Position numbers and translations under genes: made by a program
The notes under the pieces: generated by a model
Database searches by the model: none
What the model saw: only the letters and a program-made list of their open reading frames with translations
What the model was told of the DNA's origin: nothing
NCBI GenBank assembly: GCA_022059125.1
Contig: JAEUWY010000001.1
Coordinates: 2,976,001-3,040,000 of the forward strand
Direction: 5' to 3'
Source of the DNA: Corynespora cassiicola
Lineage: Eukaryota > Ascomycota > Dothideomycetes > Pleosporales > Corynesporascaceae
Length of the DNA stretch: 64,000 nucleotides
In this document: positions 45,127 to 55,930 of the stretch, in pieces
Position numbering within the stretch: position 1 is the stretch's first letter
Layout: the number at the start of each line of letters is the position of its first letter

Positions 45127-46320
45127 ATGATTTTGTCTAAAACTTTGCTAGCCACCGCGATTTGTGCTCTAGCACTTTGCATTCCTCTTACCGGTGCCGA
45201 AGAAATTCTCGACTACTCTCTCTGCCAATATCCAACGGACAACGTACTTAATGGATGTCCCAGGGGAACTATAGTGGTCGGAAAAAATGGAAGCCATGCC
45301 GATTTCGCTCAAATTCAAGCTGCCATTGAATCCATCCCCAACGACACTTCTATTCATCACATTCTTATTCTTGCTGGAGACTACCGAGAGCAATTGAACA
45401 TTACTAGACAAGCTCCAATCAGGCTCATAGGGCAGACTTTCAACGCGAAAAACCAATCCAAAAACCTTGTTACAGTCACTTGGGCGTCAGCAAATGGAGC
45501 AGGCTCTGGTCTTACCGACAACGCATTCACTTCTGTCATCACTGTCGCACCGACATTGAATGCCAGCCTCACAGGTTCCGGACCAACCGGTTTCTATGTT
45601 CCCCCTAGCACACCATTCGGAAACTCCGATTTTAGAGCGTACAATCTTAATTTTCGCAACATTTTTGCCGAACAATCTGCAGGTCCATCGTTAGCAGTCA
45701 GCGTCAGTCGCGCGAACGCAGGCTTTTATCATTGCGGCTTCTACTCATACCAGGATACAGTCTATGTGGGAAAGCTCGGAAATGCTTATTTTTACGAATG
45801 TGAAATCGCTGGGCAGACGGATTTCCTATATGGATTTGGAACTGCTTGGATTGAAAAGTCACAACTGACCTTGCGTGGGTGTGGAGGTGGGATCATTGCT
45901 TGGAAAGGAACCAATACCACTTTCAGCAATAAGTACGGCTGTTATGTCTCCAATTCTAATATTCTTGCCGCCAATGCTACTGTTAAGGCAAACAACAAGG
46001 GAAAATGCTCTCTAGGGCGCCCCTGGAACTCGCTGCATAGGAGCATCTACTTGGACACATTCATGGATACCAGTATACTTCCTCAAGGATATACAAAGTG
46101 GGGTAATAACCCTGCAACTTGGAACTATAACAACTTCACTGTTATGGCTGAATATGAAAGCTTTGGGCCGGGATGGAACGCTTCGGCCCGGGTCCTGGGT
46201 AATGTCACTCAGGTAATGAATAAAGCTAGCGTTTTGCCTTACTATAGCCCTTGGAGGGTTTTCATCAGACCAAACAGCTCGAAACCTAATGCAGATTGGA
46301 TTGATAGGCGGTTTCTCTGA
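45127..46320 (+). CDS. CE8 pectin methylesterase, intronless, second type
   Basis: One exon, 397 residues, with a signal peptide (about 1-24). Landmarks are YQDTVYVG (Gln and Asp), GQTDFLYGFG with the nucleophilic Asp, and KCSLGRPW with Arg. The residue that aligns with the first oxyanion Gln of GQAVAL is Leu (AGPSLAVSVS), so this enzyme differs from the one at 40212 at a catalytic position; with the longer length (397 against 346) and absence of introns, it belongs to a different CE8 branch. It carries many N-glycosylation sequons. Role: demethylation of pectin outside the cell, or of a related methylated uronate polymer. Its stop codon is 213 bp from that of the convergent GH43 gene. Confidence 0.9.
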   Translation: MILSKTLLATAICALALCIPLTGAEEILDYSLCQYPTDNVLNGCPRGTIVVGKNGSHADFAQIQAAIESIPNDTSIHHILILAGDYREQLNITRQAPIRLIGQTFNAKNQSKNLVTVTWASANGAGSGLTDNAFTSVITVAPTLNASLTGSGPTGFYVPPSTPFGNSDFRAYNLNFRNIFAEQSAGPSLAVSVSRANAGFYHCGFYSYQDTVYVGKLGNAYFYECEIAGQTDFLYGFGTAWIEKSQLTLRGCGGGIIAWKGTNTTFSNKYGCYVSNSNILAANATVKANNKGKCSLGRPWNSLHRSIYLDTFMDTSILPQGYTKWGNNPATWNYNNFTVMAEYESFGPGWNASARVLGNVTQVMNKASVLPYYSPWRVFIRPNSSKPNADWIDRRFL

Positions 46321-46533
46321 AGAAACAATTAGTAACCAGTTCAACACTTAGGTTACCACGAACAAATGTTTCGCGTATGAATAGAGTTTACAACCATTTA
46401 TTGTCAATAAATTTCAAATACAAAAATGTGTTGTAGAAGTACAAAGATGATAAGGACCATGTAAAGATAGACTATCCAACTGAAATACCTATTTAAGGAA
46501 ATATGGACATCTCTAAGATCGGAATTCACAAAG

Positions 46534-48233
46534 CTATATCGTGTCCAGCACATTATTGACATTGAAAGATTTGAAATCCACCAGTTCCTCTTTTCCGACA
46601 CCATAGACACCGTAGATAGTCCCTAATTAATGGTCGGTGAGATGTCAGGTCAACAGTGGAGAAAACATACGTACCAGTAAAATCATCTCCACTCATTTCA
46701 CTGACTGGCATTTGGAAGAGATTTTTCGACTCCGACCAACTGTTATCTGTCATTGAACAAAAAGAAAATGAATAGTGTTCGATACAGGATGTGATAGTCA
46801 ACTTCAAGGCGGTTGCTCTCGAGACTGGCGTGGGGCTCAGACTAGATGATGTTTGATTCGGGTAACATGCTTCAATCGAAACCAGAAGTGTTTCACTGAC
46901 TATGTTAATAGAAACATGTCGATATGTATCCTTGTAGAGCGAAAGTCCGACTTGGGTGTTGACTGGGAGTGTGGCCAGGTCTACGATCACTTCTGCCTTG
47001 GACAACAGTGAGGTTTGCCTTACTCCAAAGAAGCTGGGACTTCCGCTACTGGCACCCAAAGGCTTATCTGTACATAAGAGACGTATAGTTGACTCGTCCT
47101 CCCCCCGCGAATAGTTTCTCAGGTGAGGCGATCGTAGGTAAATGGCCTGTGACGATGCGAGAGTCACGCCGTTGATAGACTCAATGACAGGTCCATCTAA
47201 AGCTATAGTGGGTCTGTTGGAGATTTTCTGTTCCAACTGAACGGGAGAAAATTGTGGGTATTCATCTCGAGGCCAGCTCACCGGGACCAAGAACGTCTCA
47301 CGACCCAAGGGATAACATGAATCATGCTCTCGTCGAGCAAGCATACAGCACCACCAGTCTCCATGAAAATCATTGAATAGATCTCCATGACCGACGCACT
47401 GGATTTTGCTCTCCTTAGACGCCATCAAAACGGGGTTATTGCCATAAGATTCGAATGGCCCCCAGACATCTTTCGACCTAGCCATTGTGATTTTGTGACC
47501 ACGATGAGTGCCTCCTTCGGCGATGAGAAGCCAATAGTATCCGTCTTTCTTGTAGATATGTGGGCCTTCCGGGACCTTGTCTCCTGAGCCGGTCCAAATA
47601 TCGATCATTTCCCCAATTACCTGGCCGCGACGTACATCAAAAGCAGCTTGGCGAATGACAGTTGCGGGCTTTTTTCGATATCCGTGAATGAAGCTACCTT
47701 GTAGATAGACCTGTCCATCATCGTCGAAAAACAGGCTCGGGTCGATGCCATGGAAGCCAAAATGCATCGGCTCACTGAATGCATTTGGGTTGCTCAGGTC
47801 TGAACACACAATCAAAAAGTTGTGTGGCAGAAAGTCTTCATCCGGTGCAATCGTAGTTTCACCAATCATATTGGTGCATACGATGTAGAATATCCCCTTG
47901 TGCCAGCGGATTGTAGGTGCATATAGACCTGCAGTGAAAATCTCCTTGCGTTCGGCATTGTTCACTTTGGTGGTGGCGAGTTCGAGACTCAACTGATCTG
48001 GTCGACATATGGCATGGCCTGTTAAATAAAAGGTTACCCAACATTGCTGCGAAAAGAAAGGAAAGGGACCCACCAATTAACTCCCAATCAATCAGATTGC
48101 GGGAACGATGGATTGGAAGCCCAGGAAAAAATTGGAAGCTCGAGGTGATGAGGTAGAATGTGTCATCAACCCGAACACAGGATGGATCAGGAAAGAACCC
48201 TGGAATGATTGGATTTCGGAAGCTGGAAGTCAT
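46534..48233 (-). CDS. GH43 beta-xylosidase / alpha-arabinofuranosidase, probably intracellular
   Basis: Three exons on the minus strand, 48074..48233, 46675..48018 and 46534..46622, total 1593 nt and 530 residues. The last exon is needed: it gives DDFTG-TIYGVYGVGKEE instead of a shifted tail. The five-bladed propeller residues are visible: general base Asp in FFPDPSC (near 16), pKa-modulating Asp in HGIDPSLFFDDDG, and acid Glu in EGPHIYKKDGYYWL. The C-terminal 200 residues form the beta-sandwich found in long GH43 enzymes of the xylosidase type. There is no signal peptide: the protein begins MTSSFRNPIIPGFFPDPS, the catalytic domain itself. It therefore probably hydrolyses imported arabino- or xylo-oligosaccharides in the cytosol. 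It is divergent from a sugar transporter gene (724 bp). Confidence 0.92.
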
Positions 48234-48957
48234 TGTTTGAGTCTTGCAATTCGAATGTATTGGGGGTGTTCCTTTGCAAAGAATGCGTCGACATAGAGGG
48301 GCAGGTATGGCGCGAAATGGCGCTTTTGCTTGCGACCCTCAAGCAAAACGAAGACGCGGATAAGAGTTTTTCCAAGATGAATTGAAAGAATTACAGCCTT
48401 ATCTCACTACCCCAAGCCATTGCCCAGCCTCTTCCATTCCGACTTCCGTGGGGTTCATGGAATCCAAGGATTCCGGTTAAATTGAACGCAGAAAGCGAGT
48501 ACGATCGACAACGTTTGATTCTGTCAGCCACCTGCAGACCGTGCATGTATTACCGAAATATTGGATACACTAATGCAGTAGGGTAGGGCTATGGCTAAAT
48601 TACTTCACCTTACACATGGGATCATCTAGCCCCGAGAACAACCAGGCAGCTTCTTGATAGGGAGCATAGTAGGGCAAATGGTCGTCATCTCATATTTTCC
48701 TCAAATGACATTCTGGTTTTGTTTGCCGGTCATCTTCCATACGGAACTGTGGCGCACGCCGGGAATTTAGGTGGGCCTGAACTTTCCTACACTTGCTTCT
48801 TGAGAATAACCGTGTATTTGTGATGAATGCTAATTCAACAGACTTATATATGCTTGAGTGAATCTATCCTTATAGTATTCCTATTTGTAGTCCATTTTTT
48901 CTTCGGTTGATACCATAGCTCCCCATTCGCAACACTCTCTACGCATCATATCTCAAC
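48234..48957. promoter_or_regulatory. Bidirectional promoter of GH43 and MFS genes
   Basis: 724 bp between start codons. It holds TTGGGGG at 48260..48266 (reverse of CCNCCAA) and several CCGG/CGG words (near 48730-48765). AT-rich toward the transporter. Confidence 0.5.
48260..48266 (-). promoter_or_regulatory. CCNCCAA word close to the GH43 start
   Basis: CCCCCAA on the minus strand, 27 bp upstream of the GH43 start codon on the strand of that gene and 690 bp from the transporter. It fits the galacturonate-response consensus but is unusually near the ATG, so it may be part of the leader. Confidence 0.25.
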
Positions 48958-50743
48958 ATGAATCCCCAGCGAGTATACAACTGGTACGACTTTTTGAATC
49001 TCCATAAAGATTTAAAAAAACATTTTTGACCAGCTTTCAGGTATATCAGCCTTGTTGCTGCAGGGTGCATGGTCCTTATGGGCTACGATGCCTCTGTCTT
49101 CAATTCTGTCCAAGTGTCACCGCACTGGATTGAGCATTTTAATCATCCGGTACACATACAAAATATGGAATTTTTTGACTACATTCTGAATCGCACAAAA
49201 GGATAACAATATGTTGGGTCTCATCAACACGACGTACAGCGTTGGCGGAATCGTTGCAGGTTGGTTTCTTTCTGGCCCGATAGTATGTCACCCCGTGAAT
49301 CCCTTCAAACTCCCAAAATTTTAGGGACTGACAGTGTGGTTTAAACAGGCTGACTATTTTGGACGCCGCTGGGGTATGGCGACTGGCTGCATTATCACAA
49401 TCGTAGCCACTTTTATCCAAACATTCGCCCCTTACCATGGTCTGCCTGCCTTTATTGTAGGCCGTGTCATGATTGGTTTTGGACAAGGTATTGCAATAAG
49501 TATGTATTCCTTGAATTATTTGCATGAGAGTGTGGCCTCACTAACAACTCCTCAGCCGCTGGCCCGATTTATATCGGTGAAGTAACGCCTCCCGAAATTC
49601 GAGGAAAAATCATGTCCTTCTGGCAAATGTTCTACAGCGTTGGTTCCTTTATTGCCTATTGGATTAACTATGCGACTGCGAAACATCGCGATTCCCTCGG
49701 TGATTGGGACTGGAAGATGGTTGTCATATTCCAACTACTGCTTCCTCTAGTCATTACTAGTCAACTGCCATTCATGCCAGAATCCCCTAGGTGGCATATT
49801 CATCGCCATAATGATGTAGATGCTGCAAGAGCTGTTCTGCGACGAGTTCGATCTTCAGGCGAAGATATTGAGGATGAGATTCTAACTATTCGTGAAGCCA
49901 TCGCTTACGAGACTGAAGCAGCACCGAGCAAGCGCAAGTCATACCTCGCACTTGTGAAAGATGCAGGCATTCGGAAACGCCTCATACTTGTCTTCATTCT
50001 CAACATCGGGCAGCAACTCAGTGGGCAAGGGACGCTCAATAGTTACTCCTCGACCATTTACAAAAAGGTTTTCAAAAGTGTGGATACCATTAACCTAATC
50101 AACGCGTTGAACGCAACCTTCGGCATTCTGTTCACGTTGAATGCTGTTTGGACTGTTGATAGGTTCGGCCGCAAGTTCCTGTTCATAGTGGGCGGTCTAG
50201 GCATGGCTACGTCGACTATGCTGATAGCTGTGGTTGGACTTACCACACCGGATGTGAACGGTACAAAGAGCTACGGTGTTGGCGTCGCAATTGCAGCGCT
50301 AGCATTTCTGTTCATCTTCTTCTACAAGCCAAGTTGGGGCGCCACAGTATGGATCTATACATCAGAGGTGTTTCCAATGCACGTCCGTGCCCAAGCAGTG
50401 GGGATGTGTGTCCAGATGCAAGGCGTTGCCAATACTATTTTCCAGCAATTTTTTCCAACCTTCTACGCCAATTGCGGACTGTAAGTATTCGTCCCTCTAT
50501 GAGTCAGTAGAGAACATACTAACAGATAGCAGAAAATCATTCTTCTTTTTTATGTCTGCGAATATCTGTCTTGCCGCGTTTGTTTTCTTTTGCTTGCCGG
50601 AGACAAAAAAAGTAGCGCTCGAACAGATGGATGAGCTTTTTGGGGGAGTCAGTCACGTTGCGAAAGGAGCAGAGCTTATCGAAATTGAGACAACAAATGA
50701 TGGAGCTCAAAGCGTTCACGGTACTACAATGAAAGGGGTGTAG
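48958..50743 (+). CDS. MFS sugar porter (hexose/oligosaccharide type)
   Basis: Six exons, 48958..48983, 49041..49149, 49202..49282, 49349..49499, 49556..50480 and 50533..50743, total 1503 nt and 500 residues; introns are 52-66 nt. Twelve-span sugar-porter signatures: MGYDASVFNSVQ in span 1, DYFGRRWG in the loop between spans 2 and 3, GPIYIGEVTPPEIRGK, PESPRWHIHRHND, DRFGRKFLF in the second half and CLPETKKVALEQMDELFG at the C-terminus. The shape is close to fungal lactose/hexose-type porters, some of which import di- or oligosaccharides. It is divergent from the GH43 gene, so it may supply that cytosolic enzyme. Substrate is not determinable from sequence. Its 3' end faces the serine hydrolase gene at 219 bp. 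Confidence 0.9.
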
Positions 50744-50962
50744 ATGATTAAATATGATGTTAACTGGCAAGAGTAGCATTGATCCTGAACACCAAATGTG
50801 CGCGAACACGGAGGAGGGTGCGAGTTTTATAGTATGATGTAGCTTTATTTGCGGGGAAATGGCTGTTTAAATAGCAGCAACAGGATCTGGCTCATTATTT
50901 TGCGAGTACTATAGTTCTTTCACACGATCCTTTGTCTTGAAGTAATTCCAGTACTGAAATGG

Positions 50963-52597
50963 TCATAGCCTGCTGTATGCTCCGTTTTTGGGCGTTTTTC
51001 GGAATACTTCCGGGCTTGCTATGTAAGGATCGTGCCTCCAAGATAGCGTTCCGACTTCACCGTTGGAGTCTACTTCGAAATGAAATAGATGCCAATCTTT
51101 ATACATGAAACCCCACATACCCTTTTCACACATCTCTTGCTCACGATTTACCGGCCAATAGAAGGTATCGCCATCATATGGCAGCAACTCGAAGCCTGTA
51201 TTACCACGCTGAAAGCATACAGTCAAACAGGTATCGGTAGCTGATACAGAGAGCACCAAGTTATGAATGGAATTGTAGTAATCGCCCTCATATGATAGCA
51301 AATGTTTTGTTGGTGGCACATTCGTCTTTCCCTTTTTGACCACCTTCTTGAGTAGTTCGTAGTTTTCCAGCGTGATATTGCGAGCTAGCTTTGCCATTTC
51401 CACAAAATTGACGACGGGATCTTCTTCTAGCAGCACAGACAAAGCAAGTTGTGGAACGAAGTCCGTAGGATCCATTAGCGGTTGCGAATTTGTGAGGCTG
51501 ACTACAGCGCTTTCGGTGGATGGGTCCAGATACATAGCGCCTAGATGACCCAGCGAAGTGCCAGCGTGATGGAACACTTCAGTACCCGCAATTGCCTCTC
51601 CATATGGTGGAAGTCGTTTCTTGCCCAACGTATAGTAAAAATTGGGACTCGCGAGACTCAGCAAGCCTGAGAGCCTGGTCCGGTACATTCCCATGCAGTA
51701 TGCCGCATTCTCTATCCCTGAATTTTGGGGAGGTCCGAATCCTACGTGAGGTACGAATATGAATTGAATTTGCGGAAATAACGAAGTCAACTCCCCATCG
51801 ACTTCGTTCTCTTTTTGGTATTTGTATTCACCGAGAAGTACCTTCAAGAAAATCATGAAGTCGTGCATGGAACTTCGTGCGCCTCCCCCCGCACCGATTC
51901 CTGATACATTGGCGCATGAAGATTGATCCCTCTTTCTAGAAGATGTGCCTTTATCATAAGTGCAATGTGTATGCGCAACATTGTCATCGGTTTTTTTAGG
52001 ATTGCCGAAGGAACTCCGACTAAGACAAAGAGGCCTGAATATGTTTTTCTCGATGTAACTGCAGATTGAAGCGCCAGCCAGTTCTTTAACGACATCATCA
52101 ATCAGGGCGTAATTCCACTGAGAGTACACAAACTGGCCGAAAGGTTTGGCAGTTCTCAAAGACGTGGCCGTCAACGTCGATTCGTTTCCCGTCATGAGTG
52201 GTTCGCTATTCTGGAACCCCCATAAGATATTTGCCGGTGTAATACCAGTGCGAAGAGAGATAAGATCTCTCATACTTGCTTTAAGACCCACATCATCTCG
52301 ACGAATGCGAAAAGCTGGCAGATACTCTCTGATAGGAACATCCCATTGAAGGACGCCCTCGTGGACGAGTTTTGCTATGGCAGCTGCTGTCATCAGCTTT
52401 GTCAGACTAGCCATGCTTTGAATGGTGTTATCGTCTGAAGGAATTAGTTCCCCCGTATTTCTTTGACCGAAATGCGCAGTATAGAGTATCGTTCCTTGGT
52501 GAAGAACGCCAAGGGAAAGGCCGGGAGAGCCGCCGGTCTCGAGGATACAGTCAATCTGTGGACGGAGGGCATCGAGTTTTCGAATAACTGCATCCAT
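50963..52597 (-). CDS. Beta-lactamase-fold serine hydrolase (class C / LACTB-like)
   Basis: One exon, 544 residues. The beta-lactamase/transpeptidase-like fold is shown by the SxxK motif SLTK with the nucleophilic Ser (near residue 65) and by the YxN-type motif in YSQWNY (near 158). No signal peptide is present, so it is probably cytosolic. After the catalytic domain (about 1-380) come about 160 residues of a lipocalin-like or beta-barrel C-terminal part, common in fungal members. Such proteins act as esterases, amidases or transacylases, often in secondary metabolism; resistance to antibiotics is not implied. It is the last gene of the alternating array. Whether it belongs to pectin use (for example de-esterifying imported oligosaccharides) or to a metabolite pathway is open. 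Confidence 0.88.
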   Translation of the reverse strand: MDAVIRKLDALRPQIDCILETGGSPGLSLGVLHQGTILYTAHFGQRNTGELIPSDDNTIQSMASLTKLMTAAAIAKLVHEGVLQWDVPIREYLPAFRIRRDDVGLKASMRDLISLRTGITPANILWGFQNSEPLMTGNESTLTATSLRTAKPFGQFVYSQWNYALIDDVVKELAGASICSYIEKNIFRPLCLSRSSFGNPKKTDDNVAHTHCTYDKGTSSRKRDQSSCANVSGIGAGGGARSSMHDFMIFLKVLLGEYKYQKENEVDGELTSLFPQIQFIFVPHVGFGPPQNSGIENAAYCMGMYRTRLSGLLSLASPNFYYTLGKKRLPPYGEAIAGTEVFHHAGTSLGHLGAMYLDPSTESAVVSLTNSQPLMDPTDFVPQLALSVLLEEDPVVNFVEMAKLARNITLENYELLKKVVKKGKTNVPPTKHLLSYEGDYYNSIHNLVLSVSATDTCLTVCFQRGNTGFELLPYDGDTFYWPVNREQEMCEKGMWGFMYKDWHLFHFEVDSNGEVGTLSWRHDPYIASPEVFRKTPKNGAYSRL

Positions 52598-53002
52598 TAT
52601 TGTGGAAGGAATGGGGAATGTAGCAGGTAAAGTAGCTATAGGTGTGTAATGGTATTTGGGAAAGGCGCGTTTATCCTGGCGAAGATTGCCTATTCAATCT
52701 GATCCAGTGCATCGTAAGATTCGGGCTTTTTATCATGGATATGACGCGCAATAAAATAAAGAGGTAAGTGAAAAGTAGGTAAAAGGCATTAAAGGATGAT
52801 CACAAGTGGAGAAGATCGAGGAGGCATTGGCAGGCGGGGTACAGGTGTTGGGAGGCACAGACGTGCTCTGCCGCGTTAGTGCCACTGACCGAGCTTACCA
52901 TGGAATGCGGGGACCTATTCATGATGACCGGGCGCAACACTTCCAATATTGTCATTGGCTGGGTTTATATGGTCGCCTTCTTGGCGTAATACAATCGTAT
53001 TA
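52598..53002. other. Intergenic, promoter of the serine hydrolase gene
   Basis: About 400 bp of ordinary composition up to the target site of the LTR element. A 68-codon plus-strand frame from 52806 has no features. No RIP-like decay has leaked into it. Confidence 0.5.
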
Positions 53003-53007
53003 CCGCG

Positions 53008-53182
53008 TCTAAAGTATGGGTGTGGGAAAGAAGAATAAAGACTGAGTTAATTGCTATAGATAACTACTGCTCTGTACTTATATCCTCTATAAATTAAAGT
53101 CTGTCTAATATATATAGAATAATAGATTTTATATACTAAAAGTAAATATACTATAATAATGCTAGTTACGTGAAAGTTAATA
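53008..53182 (-). repeat. LTR copy at 53 kb (3' LTR in the inferred orientation)
   Basis: 175 bp, aligns without gaps to 60328..60502 (offset 7320). The outer part, to 53070, keeps its G and C bases. From 53092 inward it carries 22 C-to-T or G-to-A changes relative to the other copy. Confidence 0.95.
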
Positions 53183-55849
53183 TACCTCTTTAGCTTAAAG
53201 TAAATATAAAAAGCTATATAAAAGCTAAAACTAATACAGAAAAGCAGTTTAAATAGTAATAAATATTAGATATGTAATCTGTAGCGTTTTATATACTTAC
53301 TACTATTTTATAAAGTTTACTAAAAGCTTTTAAAAAATAATAAAAAAGTTTTTTTCTAGTTTAAGCGAAATATTAATAAGTTTAATCTAATATATAAAAT
53401 CGTAATATTTCTGTTAAAAAAAAATTTTAGTAAAACTGTCTACTAGTATTTTAGTAGTAGATATTTATTATACAGTAAAACAACTATTTTTAACTTTCTG
53501 TTAAGCCTAAAAACTTTTAATATTAACGTGCTTTATACAGGTTTAATATCTGTCTAACAGTTTATTAACAATACTAACTATTTACTAATTATTATAATAT
53601 AAAGTAAATAGAAAACCGGAATTAAAGCGTATACCGTAAAAAAAAAACTTTTAGACTTTTAGCTTAGTAGCAGTATAGCTAAAAAATACTACTTTTATTT
53701 TAGTTATAAACTTAATAATAGTACGTTATATAGTTGCCCGCTAGTCTATAAACATACTACTAAATATAAATATATAGCTTTTAAAGCTGCAAAGCGTGTC
53801 CAGCTTATCTATAAAAAAAGTATTAAATACGCTATAAAAAGTTTTAGTATTAATTTTACGTCTATCTACCTAAATTACCAGTATCTATATACTAATAATA
53901 TATTTTTAGATATAGATAGCAGCAGTAATATATTTCTATTCTAAATTCTAAAAATATTATGCTAGTACTAAGTAAGCGCGCGCGATATCTAGACGCGTAA
54001 ATAATATAAAGTAAGTAAACAAACTAACTAACTGCTAGTATAGCTTAGTACAAAACTTACTTTACAGTTCTATAAACTTTAATAACTAATTCTTTTTTAA
54101 TAAAATATTAGAGTAGTAAGTATTTATACTAGACCTCAGCTTAAACCTAGCAGTAACCTTATTAATAAATAAATTTTAGATAAACTAGATATAATATATA
54201 TTCTAATTTCAGATAACACGTATACTAAAAAACTACTTAAGTTAGCTAAGCTTTCTAATATTATAGATTTTTAAAAGCTTATTTTTAAACTGTTAGTACA
54301 CGTATAAGTTACTTAAGTATATAAAAATTATAATATTATCTATATAGAAAAAAACAATAAAATGCTTATTAATTCAGATGTATAGTACGTTATTTACTAG
54401 TTAAAAACTAAGCTTACGTAGCGTATTGCGAAGCTTTTAGTACTAAAAAAAAAATATTTTACGCAGTTTATATAAAGCGCGGCAAAGCAGCAGTATTTTT
54501 CTATACTCGCTTTTAAATTTTTCTAGTATCTAAATAAAAAAACGGCGAAGTACTTTAGCGTTAAAAAAAGCATTACTAATATTATACTAAAATATTAATA
54601 ATTTAAATACAGCTGCTAAAGCTATAAGCGCGCGGAAGTATTTAGTAGTAAGTATAGCAGTATATAAATCTACAAACGCTACGTTAAAATCTTTTTTTAT
54701 AACTAGCTAAGCTTTAAATTTAGCTAAGTATTTATTTTTATTAAATTTGTAGGTGAATACTTATATAAGTAGCAGAATTTTACTATCTATAGTTTCTAGC
54801 TTATAATCTATATAAGCAAAGCACTTTTTTTTTTAACAGCTATTAAACTTAATCTTAAACGCTTCGACGAACTCAGACCTAAATATATAAACTACTAAAT
54901 TTTTATAGCGCTTAAATAAAAACAGAAGCTAGTTTCTGTAAAGCTTTTTACTTTTTTTAAAATAATTTTACAGAATTTATAAAAAGAGAGTAAATACAGT
55001 AGTAAAAATTATATAGTAAACTGCTGCGGTTAATAGCGGAAACAGCATATAGCCTTACTTATAGTTTTTTTATAGCAGAAAAATAGTTATACTCTCAGCT
55101 TATAAAGCTAGGCGCTTTTTTTTTCTACTTTAAATAATATTACAGACATTACTAATGCTTAAATAATAGACTTAAAAAGTATTATTTAAATATTAATTTA
55201 ATATATAGCCTAGTAAGTTAGTCGCTGAACGTATACTTTAGTAGAAAAAAATTAGCTCTATAGCTATAGCCGTATTGTTTCTATTTACAAATCTAGCTCT
55301 TTCTAGTATTAAAGTACTATTTACTGTGTTTTAGTAGCCTTTTAGACTAGTAAATAAAAAGTCTAGTATAAAATACGTAATTAGTTTAGTTATATTCTAC
55401 TTAATCTGCGTATTAACTTTTTTTTAAATATACTCATTAATATTAGCATTACTAGATAGTAGAAGTATTATAAAATTCTTAGTAGTAGTGTTAATAAAGT
55501 TTTATTTAATATTTAGAAAGCTAACTACCTCGCGCAGATTTTACTTATTCTTCTTTTCTAAATAATTATTTTTATACAGAATTAATTAATTAAATATAAT
55601 ATTTCGCGTGCGTACGACGCGGTTAAGCTTAAAAATCTAAATCTAAAATATATTAGTAAAATTATATCTAAAAAAATAACTAAGTCGTATTTTAAAGCAT
55701 AATTAATTTACTTTTTTAAAGTTTTTACAGTAAATATATACTCTACAACTAATAAATACAAAGTAAATAAATAACAGTAGTCGGCTATAGACTGCCTTAA
55801 AGCTGAATCTAAATCTAAGCTTATTAATAGAAGTTACGTTTTATAGATA

Positions 55850-55900
55850 ACGTAGTTTATAAGTGAGCGGCGCATATAAGCGAGCGGCGCACCCCACCAA
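55850..55900. repeat. Left terminal inverted repeat with two 17-bp units
   Basis: 51 bp, perfect inverted match to 57652..57702. Two tandem 17-bp units: TATAAGTGAGCGGCGCA at 55858..55874 and TATAAGCGAGCGGCGCA at 55875..55891. Confidence 0.95.
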
Positions 55901-55930
55901 CTTTTCGCGACGCGTTACCTATCAACTACA

